A program made the translations under genes and the position numbers. A stretch of DNA of 12,510 bases from DAOUGC01 sp034429695 (GTDB lineage Bacteria > Chloroflexota > Anaerolineae > Anaerolineales > Anaerolineaceae): the NCBI GenBank assembly GCA_034429695.1, contig DAOUGC010000227.1, positions 1 through 12,510 on the forward strand, in the 5' to 3' direction. The notes beneath the pieces are model-generated. The model saw only the letters and a program-made list of their open reading frames with translations. It was not told the origin of the DNA and did no database searches. Below, one piece after another: positions 1-5,883 of the stretch (position 1 is its first letter; each line of letters starts with the position of its first letter).

Positions 1-726
1 GCCCTGTTTCTGGCGCTGCCCGTGGCTGGCCTGGCTGCCACCCTCACCGCCGCGCTGTACGTGCCCATGGCGGGTATCGCCCCCAGCTTTAGCTTCCGGG
101 GCGACCTGGTGGTGGTCATTTACCTGCTGTCCGTGATGACCATCTGCCTGGGTCTGGCGGGCGCGAACTCAAATGACCGCTTCTCCGTGATCGGCGCCAC
201 CCGTACGTTGACCCAGTTGTTCTCCTACGAAGCGCCTTTCCTGCTGGCTCTGCTGACACCGGCCATCGTGGCAGGCTCGTGGCAGATCAGCGATATTAAC
301 ACTTTTGCTGCCAGTCAGGGGGCATGGTGGATGGTGCTCACCCAGCCAATCGGCTTCATCGTCGCACTGGTGGGGCTGATGGGCAAGCTGGAACTGCCCC
401 CCTTTGACGCCCCGGAAGCCGAGACCGAAATCGTGTCTGGCGCGCTCACCGAGTACTCAGGGCGCGGCTTTGCCCTGTTCCGCATCGGCAAGGACATCGA
501 ACTGGTGATCGGCCTGACCCTGATCTCGGCATTCTACCTGGGCGGTCTCACCAATCCGCTGTGGTTCCTGGTCAAGACCCTGGCGTTGTTGCTGGTCATG
601 GCTGGTCTGCAGTCTTTGTTCGCCCGCCTGCGCATTGATCAGACCGTTGGGCTTTGGTGGCGCCTGGGCGCCCTGCTCGGTCTGGTTCAGTTGCTGGTGG
701 TGATTATCGCGAGGGTATGGTTATGA
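1..726 (+). CDS. Membrane subunit of group 4 [NiFe]-hydrogenase (NuoH/HyfC/EchB family), 5' end missing
   Basis: The frame is open from the first base and gives 241 residues of a hydrophobic protein, so the start lies outside the window. It belongs to the respiratory complex I subunit 1 family, which anchors the soluble hydrogenase or dehydrogenase arm to the membrane and takes part in ion translocation. The diagnostic pieces are the loop with PPFDAPEAETE (about visible residues 133-143), then EYSGRGFAL, and an upstream loop with GATRTLTQLFSYEAPF. About six hydrophobic stretches are visible. NuoH of complex I is the alternative, since the loop motifs are shared. The ferredoxin next door fits both complexes, but the hydrogenase maturation protease two genes downstream favours a HyfC/HycD/EchB-type hydrogenase subunit. 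The stop overlaps the next start as ATGA, implying translational coupling. Confidence 0.85.
   Translation, partial: ALFLALPVAGLAATLTAALYVPMAGIAPSFSFRGDLVVVIYLLSVMTICLGLAGANSNDRFSVIGATRTLTQLFSYEAPFLLALLTPAIVAGSWQISDINTFAASQGAWWMVLTQPIGFIVALVGLMGKLELPPFDAPEAETEIVSGALTEYSGRGFALFRIGKDIELVIGLTLISAFYLGGLTNPLWFLVKTLALLLVMAGLQSLFARLRIDQTVGLWWRLGALLGLVQLLVVIIARVWL
711..715 (+). promoter_or_regulatory. Ribosome binding site choosing the ferredoxin start
   Basis: GAGGG lies seven bases before the ATG at 723. The in-frame ATG at 717 is only one base from this site and the GTG candidates upstream lie inside the membrane subunit, so 723 is the best start. Confidence 0.55.
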
Positions 727-1166
727 ACATAGGATCCATGTTTCAGGATATTTTCCGGTCGCTGTTCAAGAAACCTTCGACCGAGTTGTATCCCTTCCAA
801 CGGGTTGAGCCGACCACCAAGATTCGCGGCAAACTTCATTATGATCCCTCCAAATGCACCGGCTGCCAGTTGTGCGTCAAGGATTGCCCCGCCGATGCGT
901 TGGAATTAATTGTTGTGGACCGGGTGGCAAAAAAGTTTGTCATGAAGTATCATGCTGATCGCTGCATCTTTTGTGATCAGTGTGTGGCAAGCTGCCGGTT
1001 CGACTGCCTGGGATTGTCTCAGGAAGACTGGGAGCTGGCTTCACTCGAATCAGAACCATTCACGGTCTACTACGGGAAGGAAGAGGATGTCAGAATCCTC
1101 CTGGAAAAAATGGCTCAGCCAAACTCTGGTGAAGGCTGCGGCGAAAGCCAGCCAGAAAACGCCTGA
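723..1166 (+). CDS. Two-[4Fe-4S] ferredoxin subunit of the hydrogenase (NuoI/HyfH/EchF family)
   Basis: A 147-residue electron-transfer subunit that would carry electrons between the catalytic arm and soluble ferredoxin or the nickel subunit. Two cluster-binding motifs are visible. The first is CTGCQLCVKDCP at residues 45-56, a classic CxxCxxCxxxCP. The second is CIFCDQCVASC at residues 81-91, where the usual proline after the fourth cysteine is replaced by arginine and another Cys follows at 95. The N-terminal 20 residues are amphipathic (FQDIFRSLFKKP), as in NuoI-type subunits that lie on the membrane arm. The start at 723 forms an ATGA overlap with the upstream membrane subunit. The C-terminal tail after about residue 120 is low in conserved features and overlaps the next gene in another frame if that gene starts at 1087. 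Confidence 0.88.
   Translation: MNIGSMFQDIFRSLFKKPSTELYPFQRVEPTTKIRGKLHYDPSKCTGCQLCVKDCPADALELIVVDRVAKKFVMKYHADRCIFCDQCVASCRFDCLGLSQEDWELASLESEPFTVYYGKEEDVRILLEKMAQPNSGEGCGESQPENA
1077..1086 (+). promoter_or_regulatory. Purine-rich ribosome binding site inside the ferredoxin gene
   Basis: AAGGAAGAGG sits directly before the ATG at 1087, with AAGGA ending five bases from it. It supports an early start for the maturation protease, 80 bases inside the ferredoxin frame. Confidence 0.5.
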
Positions 1167-1644
1167 AACCACCCCCGGCGGGGTGGCTGAAATGCCGTTT
1201 CGCCTGGCAATTATTGGTATTGGCAACGAGTTAAATGGAGATGACGCGGCCGGCGTGCTGATTGCACGCCGGCTTGCCGTTTCTTTATCATCACTTGCGC
1301 ACATTCTGGTGGTGGACGGCGGTCCGGCGCCTGAGAATTTCACCGGTCCGTTGCGGCGCTTCAAGCCCCACCTGGCGTTAATCGTTGACGCCGCCAATAT
1401 GGGCGCCCAACCGGGGGATATTGCCATGGTCAACTGGCAGGATCTGGACGGGCTGAGTGCTTCCACCCACTCGCTGCCACCATCGGTATTTGGTCAATAC
1501 TTGATGTCAGAGACCGGGTGCGAGCTGGCTCTGCTTGCCGTTCAGGCAGCCCAACTTGAGCTTGGCGCTCCGCTCACCCCCGCAGTTGCCGCCGCCGTGG
1601 AGAGTATTTCGCAAGCCATTGAAGACACCCTGCTCACCGGCTAA
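1087..1644 (+). CDS. hycI: Hydrogenase maturation endopeptidase, HycI/HybD family
   Basis: This protease removes the C-terminal tail of the [NiFe]-hydrogenase large subunit after nickel insertion. From the ATG at 1087 it has 185 residues. The family core begins near residue 40 with the strand IIGIGNELNGDDAAG. The three expected nickel-sensing positions are present: Asp53 in GDD, Asp101 in IVDAANMG, and His128 in STHSLP. The conserved DGGPAPEN segment at 77-84 matches HycI-type members. An alternative start at 1192 would give 150 residues, close to the length of E. coli HycI. I prefer 1087 because of its good ribosome site and because a GC hairpin lies in front of 1192, but the choice is uncertain. 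The gene is the last of the operon and converges on the hemerythrin gene. Confidence 0.85.
   Translation: MSESSWKKWLSQTLVKAAAKASQKTPETTPGGVAEMPFRLAIIGIGNELNGDDAAGVLIARRLAVSLSSLAHILVVDGGPAPENFTGPLRRFKPHLALIVDAANMGAQPGDIAMVNWQDLDGLSASTHSLPPSVFGQYLMSETGCELALLAVQAAQLELGAPLTPAVAAAVESISQAIEDTLLTG
1169..1186 (+). other. GC-rich hairpin between ferredoxin stop and protease core
   Basis: CCACCCC (1169-1175) pairs perfectly with GGGGTGG (1180-1186) across a CGGC loop. It starts two bases after the ferredoxin stop and ends five bases before the ATG at 1192, so it would hide the only Shine-Dalgarno-like bases for that start. If translation begins at 1087 it encodes a Thr-Pro-Gly-Gly linker. Confidence 0.45.
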
Positions 1645-1696
1645 AGGGATCGGCTCACCGGCTGTGATATTACCGCTGGTTACTTGATCCCTTTTT
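1643..1696. terminator. Probable shared terminator between convergent genes
   Basis: AAAGGGATC (1643-1651) is the exact reverse complement of GATCCCTTT (1686-1694), which is followed by two more T. The 34-base loop can fold a second stem, ACCGGC (1657-1662) with GCTGGT (1675-1680), one pair being G-U. The structure overlaps the stop codons of both convergent genes. The T-run is better on the plus strand, for the hydrogenase operon; on the minus strand it is short. Confidence 0.45.
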
Positions 1697-2090
1697 GGTT
1701 TAAGAACCTGCCGTACTGCATATCGGTCTTCTGGATGTGATTGACCAGCCAGTCCTTGAGAAATTCCATCACTTCAATGGTGATGGCAAGCTCGCCGGAC
1801 ATAAAGCGGCGCTGGTAATCCTCCACCTTCTCAATCAGGGCAGCGTGCATTTTCTGGTGCGCAGCCAGACCAGGATAGTCATTGAGGCGCATTAATTCTT
1901 CCTCGTCTTTAAAGTGCGTCTGGGTGTAGGCTATCAGGCCTGCAAAGGTTTCATCCAGCATCTGCCGGCCCTTACCGCTGCGCATGGCGGTGTGCAATTC
2001 GGCAATCAGCTCAAACAACCGCTTGTGCTGATTGTCCATATCGGCCACATTGACTGCATAACTATCATCCCAAAAGATACTGACGACCAT
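1680..2090 (-). CDS. Bacteriohemerythrin, single domain
   Basis: A 136-residue O2-binding di-iron protein of the bacteriohemerythrin family, predicted cytoplasmic, used for oxygen storage, delivery or sensing. All seven expected iron ligands are in place: His22 in the MDNQHKRLF segment, His59 and Glu63 in HFKDE, His78 and His82 in HQKMH, and His118 and Asp123 in HIQKTD. The length is that of a stand-alone domain with no added signalling module. The start at 2090 is set by a very strong ribosome binding site five bases upstream; a GTG six bases earlier falls within that site and is rejected. It follows leuS on the same strand after 19 bp, so the two are probably co-transcribed. In an anaerobe next to hydrogenase genes, oxygen scavenging is a reasonable role, but that is inference. 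Confidence 0.93.
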   Translation of the reverse strand: MVVSIFWDDSYAVNVADMDNQHKRLFELIAELHTAMRSGKGRQMLDETFAGLIAYTQTHFKDEEELMRLNDYPGLAAHQKMHAALIEKVEDYQRRFMSGELAITIEVMEFLKDWLVNHIQKTDMQYGRFLNQKGIK

Positions 2091-2094
2091 TAAC

Positions 2095-2103
2095 ACCTCC
2101 TTT
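2095..2103 (-). promoter_or_regulatory. Strong ribosome binding site of the hemerythrin gene
   Basis: On the minus strand it reads AAAGGAGGT, nearly a full anti-16S match, with a five-base spacer to the ATG at 2090. It fills the short gap after the leuS stop, so hemerythrin is likely translated efficiently and independently of leuS. Confidence 0.8.
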
Positions 2104-2109
2104 CAATGA

Positions 2110-4467
2110 TTAAACGACAAAATTAAGTGTGCGCCCGGGCACATATACAACCTTTTTCGGCTGCCTGTCACCCACCGCACGAATTACCCCGTCCAGTTTC
2201 ATCGCCATTTCCACCACCAGCGCTTCTTCAGCATCCGGTTCAACCTCAATCACGCCGCGCAGTTTGCCATTGACCTGCACAGGAATGGATACCTGTTGCA
2301 CTGCCAGCAAGGCAGGGTCGGCTGTGGGGAAGCGGGTGGCGTGTACGCTGCCTTCACCGCCTGCCAGTTGCCAGCAGGTATCGGCGCAGAACGGCGCAAA
2401 CGGTGCGATCAACTGAGCCATGCGCCGCAGATCAGCATTATTAACCGCGGCATCGTCATGTTCCAGTTCGTTGAGCGTTTCCATCATTTTCGCAATGGCC
2501 GTATTGAACTTCATCGCTTCAATATCAGCATCCACATCACGCGTCAACCGGTGCAGGCTGGCCCGCGCCCGGTCTCCGGTTTTGGAATGAACATTGCTTT
2601 TGCGCCGGATAAACTGTTCAAACCGATCCAGAAAACGCTTGACGCCCATCAGGGCGCGCTCGTTCCACGCCATGGTGGCATCGTACGGGCCAATAAACAA
2701 CAGATAAGTGCGCACGGCATCGGCCCCCACCCGGTCGATCAATTGATCCGGAACCACAACATTACCGCGGCTCTTGCTCATGCGTGTTCCATCGGTGCCA
2801 AGGATCACCCCGTGTGAGATGCGCCGCTGGATGGGTTCAGGGTGTTCCGCTGGAACCGCGCCGATATCGTGCAAGAACTGATAGATAAATCGCGAGTACA
2901 GCAGGTGCAGTGTATTATGTTCATCGCCACCGATATACACGTCCACCGGCAGCCAGTAACGCAGCTTGTCCAGGTCGGCTAAACTTTCCTGATTGTGCGG
3001 GTCGGTATAACGCAGGAAGTACCAGTCGCTGCCCGCCCAGTTGGGCATGGTGTCGGTCTCGCGCCGGGCAGGACCGCTGCAACCCGGGCAGGTGGTGTTG
3101 ACCCATTCCTGCACGTTTGCCAGCGGAGATTCGCCTGAATCGGTTGGCTGGTAGCGTTCCACATCCGGCAGCAGCACCGGCAATTGATCCTCAGGAACGG
3201 GCAGCCAGCCGCAATTCTCGCAGAAGATCATCGGAATCGGCTCGCCCCAGTAATGCTGTCGGCTGAAGATCCAATCACGCAAATGGTAAGAACGTGCCGC
3301 CTCGCCCAACCCGCGTTGAACCAGCCACTCAATGGCAGCCGGTACGGCGCTTTCTGCGGGTGTCCCGTTCAGATCACCGGAATTCACCATCACCCCGACC
3401 TGCCCGGCATACGCAGCCTGCGAGTAATCCCAGCCATCAGCAGGATGCATCACCTCCACAACGGGCAGGTCAAACTTGCGCGCAAATTCCCAGTCGCGTT
3501 GATCATGCGCCGGAACCGACATAATGGCCCCGCTGCCGTAACTGAGCAGGACAAAATCGGACACCCAGATGGGGATGTTTTCACTTGTGGCCGGATTACG
3601 CGCATACAGACCTGTGAACACACCGTCCTTTTCACGGTTCAACTCGCTGCGCTCCATTTCCGATTTTTTGGCCGCTTTGCGCACATAGTCCGCCACCCCC
3701 GGTTGATCCAGCACGCTCTCCACCAGTGGATGTTCCGGCGCGACCACCATGAAGGTCGCCCCCCACAGCGTGTCGGGCCGGGTGGTGAACACTTCCAGGA
3801 CATCCTGCCGCCCAACAATTGGGAAGCGAATGCGCGCCCCCTGGCTGCGCCCGATCCAGTTGACCTGTGCAGCCTTTACCTTGGGGATGAAGTCGGTCTG
3901 GTCCAACCCGTTGATCAACCGCTCAGCATATGCTGTGATCCTGACCACCCACTGGCTGATGCGCCTCCGCTCGGTTTCAGTGGTGCAGCGCTCACAACGC
4001 CCATCAATCACCTCCTCATTGGCCAGCCCCACCTTGCAACTGGGACACCAGTTAATCGGCATCTCCTGCTTCTCGGTCAACCCGTGCTTGAACAACTGAA
4101 TAAAAATCCACTGGGTCCAACGATAGAAATCAGGGCTGGAGGTGTTGACCTCGCGCGTCCAATCAAACGACAGCCCCAGACGATTCATCTGACGGCGGTA
4201 GTTATCAGTGTTCTCACGAGTGACATCCTGGGGTTTTCTGCCGGTGCGGATGGCGTAATTCTCAGTGGGCAAGCCAAACGCGTCCCACCCGATGGGAAAC
4301 AGGACGTTAAAACCCTTCATGCGCCGGTAGCGCGCCATGACATCGGCGCCGGTAAAAGTGAACGTATGCCCTATATGCAACCCCGATCCGGATGGATAGG
4401 GGAATTCTGCCAGCACATAACATTTGGGTTTATTGCCAGGCTCCTCAGCCTGATATGTCTTTTCCAT
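2110..4467 (-). CDS. leuS: Leucyl-tRNA synthetase
   Basis: Class I synthetase that charges tRNA-Leu. From the ATG at 4467 it has 785 residues. Visible landmarks in order: HIGH at 31-34 in a FPYPSGSGLHIGH context; a zinc-type pair C141/C144 and C158/C161; the CP1 editing domain with TTRPDTLWG (228-236) and VPAHDQRDWEFA (318-329); a second pair C416/C419 and C460/C463; and RMSKS at 562-566, where Arg replaces the first Lys of KMSKS. The C-terminal anticodon-binding and extension domains end in NGKLRG and YVPGRTLNFVV, typical of LeuRS. The HFTFTGADV-like context after HIGH resembles the divergent LeuRS type seen in several less-studied phyla. HIGH sits about 18 residues nearer the start than in E. 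coli LeuRS, so the usual first helix is missing. A GTG at 4482 would add five residues; an in-frame stop just upstream rules out more. Confidence 0.95.
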   Translation of the reverse strand: MEKTYQAEEPGNKPKCYVLAEFPYPSGSGLHIGHTFTFTGADVMARYRRMKGFNVLFPIGWDAFGLPTENYAIRTGRKPQDVTRENTDNYRRQMNRLGLSFDWTREVNTSSPDFYRWTQWIFIQLFKHGLTEKQEMPINWCPSCKVGLANEEVIDGRCERCTTETERRRISQWVVRITAYAERLINGLDQTDFIPKVKAAQVNWIGRSQGARIRFPIVGRQDVLEVFTTRPDTLWGATFMVVAPEHPLVESVLDQPGVADYVRKAAKKSEMERSELNREKDGVFTGLYARNPATSENIPIWVSDFVLLSYGSGAIMSVPAHDQRDWEFARKFDLPVVEVMHPADGWDYSQAAYAGQVGVMVNSGDLNGTPAESAVPAAIEWLVQRGLGEAARSYHLRDWIFSRQHYWGEPIPMIFCENCGWLPVPEDQLPVLLPDVERYQPTDSGESPLANVQEWVNTTCPGCSGPARRETDTMPNWAGSDWYFLRYTDPHNQESLADLDKLRYWLPVDVYIGGDEHNTLHLLYSRFIYQFLHDIGAVPAEHPEPIQRRISHGVILGTDGTRMSKSRGNVVVPDQLIDRVGADAVRTYLLFIGPYDATMAWNERALMGVKRFLDRFEQFIRRKSNVHSKTGDRARASLHRLTRDVDADIEAMKFNTAIAKMMETLNELEHDDAAVNNADLRRMAQLIAPFAPFCADTCWQLAGGEGSVHATRFPTADPALLAVQQVSIPVQVNGKLRGVIEVEPDAEEALVVEMAMKLDGVIRAVGDRQPKKVVYVPGRTLNFVV

Positions 4468-4482
4468 GATGCACCATGCCAC

Positions 4483-4592
4483 CTTACTCTGATTAATATT
4501 TTATCCCATTGATCGTCCTGCTACCGTAAATTTTCTGTTCAATTTCACGGTTTGGAGTAAAATTACTGGAATTTAACTCGGGGAGCGAAACC
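4483..4592. promoter_or_regulatory. Divergent promoter region between leuS and the CDF transporter
   Basis: This 110-base gap separates two divergent genes and must carry both promoters unless they lie inside the genes. It is much more AT-rich than its surroundings. TAAAAT at 4558-4563 (plus) is a possible -10 box for the transporter, and TAAAAT at 4503-4498 (minus) for leuS, but I see no convincing -35 box for either. The transporter has a GGGGAG ribosome site at 4580-4585, seven bases from its ATG. No T-box leader would fit in the space. Confidence 0.35.
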
Positions 4593-5753
4593 ATGGCAGT
4601 TTTGGATAGTGTTGCAGAAAAGGAAAAAAGCTCGGCTGCCATGAGTTCCGTCATTGCGGCGGTGGGCCTTACCACCATGAAAATCGTGGTGGGTGTGTTG
4701 ACCGGCAGTCTGGGCATTCTGGCTGAGGCAGCCCATTCAGGCCTCGACCTGGTGGCAGCACTCGTGACCTTCGTGGCGGTGCGCATTTCCGGCCGCCCGG
4801 CGGATCAGGAACATCTGTACGGGCACGGCAAGGTCGAGAACCTTTCCGCCCTGTTTGAGACCTTGTTATTGCTCGGCACCTGCGCCTGGATTATCTACGA
4901 AGCTGTCCAGCGCCTGTTCGTTAAAAGCGTGGAAGTTGAAAGCTCCATCTGGTCCTTTCTGGTGATGGGCATATCCATCATCGTGGACGTCACCCGATCG
5001 CGAATTCTATACAAAGCCGCCAAAAAATACAACAGCCAGGCGCTGGAAGCCGACGCGCTGCACTTCAAGACTGACATCTGGTCTTCATCGGTGGTCATCC
5101 TGGGTCTGGTGGGTGTGGCGGTCGCTGAGGCAGTACCTGCGCTGCGTTTCCTGCACTTCGCGGATGCCGTGGCTGCCCTGGGTGTGGCTTTAATCGTGAT
5201 CTTCATCAGCATTGAACTGGGTATGCGCACCATTCAGGGTCTGCTGGATGCCGCCCCAAAAGGCGCCGTCGAACAGGTGAGACAGACAGTGGAAGCCGTG
5301 CCCGGCGTGGTGGACTGCCACGATGTGCGTGTGCGTTACTCTGGCCCGCGCTTGTTTGTTGACGCGCACATCCTCACCGGTGGCAATCAAACGCTGGATC
5401 AGGCGCACGCACTGACCGAAGCAGTGGAAGCTGCCGTGCTGCGCGTCATGCCGAATGCCGATGTGGTGGTGCACCCCGAGCCAGTCTCCCCCGGCAATGG
5501 GCTGGCGGAGATCATGCAGAACATTGAGACCGCCGTGGAAGCCCTGCCCGATGTGACTGACTGCCATGAAGTGAATGTCCATTATGCAGGAGGCGAAATG
5601 TTCGTCACCGCTCACGTAGTGGTGGCGGGCGGGCAGACCCTGCTCGCCGCCCACCGATTGACGGAGACCATTGAAGCCGCCATCCTGCAAATTGTGCCGG
5701 GCGCAAAGATCACTGTTCATCCCGAGCCCATTGAGGAAAACCAGCCAGACTAA
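4593..5753 (+). CDS. Cation diffusion facilitator (Zn/Cd-type) with two C-terminal domains
   Basis: A 386-residue inner-membrane metal/proton antiporter of the CDF family that exports divalent cations. The transmembrane part covers about residues 18-215. The transport site is shown by HxxxD in helix 2 (His48, Asp52) and HxxxD in helix 5 (His157, Asp161), the pattern usual for Zn/Cd exporters and unlike DxxxD of the Mn group. The PADxxHxYGHGK loop (Asp71, His74, His78) matches the second zinc site of YiiP/FieF. The cytoplasmic dimerisation domain occurs twice, at about 229-297 and 311-379, with an 82-residue period; both copies keep histidines at equivalent places (243/325, 259/341, 272/354, 294/376). 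Usual family length is about 290-310 residues, so the extra length is the second domain. It is a single-gene unit, divergent from leuS and closed by a terminator. Confidence 0.93.
   Translation: MAVLDSVAEKEKSSAAMSSVIAAVGLTTMKIVVGVLTGSLGILAEAAHSGLDLVAALVTFVAVRISGRPADQEHLYGHGKVENLSALFETLLLLGTCAWIIYEAVQRLFVKSVEVESSIWSFLVMGISIIVDVTRSRILYKAAKKYNSQALEADALHFKTDIWSSSVVILGLVGVAVAEAVPALRFLHFADAVAALGVALIVIFISIELGMRTIQGLLDAAPKGAVEQVRQTVEAVPGVVDCHDVRVRYSGPRLFVDAHILTGGNQTLDQAHALTEAVEAAVLRVMPNADVVVHPEPVSPGNGLAEIMQNIETAVEALPDVTDCHEVNVHYAGGEMFVTAHVVVAGGQTLLAAHRLTETIEAAILQIVPGAKITVHPEPIEENQPD
5277..5729 (+). repeat. Tandem duplication of the CDF cytoplasmic domain
   Basis: Two in-frame copies, 5277-5483 and 5523-5729, are spaced 246 bases apart and encode matching segments such as VEAVPGVVDCHDV and VEALPDVTDCHEV, and VVVHPEP and ITVHPEP. 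Some stretches are still close at the DNA level (GTGGAAGCC followed by G or C, then TGCCCG), pointing to an internal duplication. Confidence 0.85.
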
Positions 5754-5780
5754 GCCGGGACAAACCAACCGGGAATTCAT

Positions 5781-5821
5781 GAAACAGCGCCACCAATTGT
5801 TTCCTCTGGCGCTGTTTTCTT
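5781..5821 (+). terminator. Intrinsic terminator after the CDF transporter
   Basis: AAACAGCGCCA (5782-5792) and TGGCGCTGTTT (5807-5817) form a perfect 11-bp stem with a 14-base loop, followed by TTTTCTT. It lies 28 bases after the transporter stop and separates it from the next gene. Confidence 0.85.
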
Positions 5822-5847
5822 GCCAGATGCAGACGATCATGGTGGCG

Positions 5848-5856
5848 TGATACAAT
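5848..5856 (+). promoter_or_regulatory. Possible extended -10 promoter
   Basis: TGATACAAT fits an extended -10 element (TGn followed by TACAAT). It sits after the upstream terminator and 27 bases before the ATG at 5884. No good -35 box is seen at the right distance, which extended -10 promoters can tolerate. Confidence 0.45.
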
Positions 5857-5883
5857 CAAGAAAATTTCAGAAGGGTGGAAGAC

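Noticed and set aside
3184..4512. Long open frame on the plus strand opposite leuS
   Set aside because: It lies wholly antisense to a clear LeuRS gene, and its protein has no recognisable domain; high GC content gives such shadows.
4483..4592. T-box riboswitch upstream of leuS
   Set aside because: The gap is only 110 bases and shared with a divergent gene, with no terminator/antiterminator pair or T-box sequence seen.
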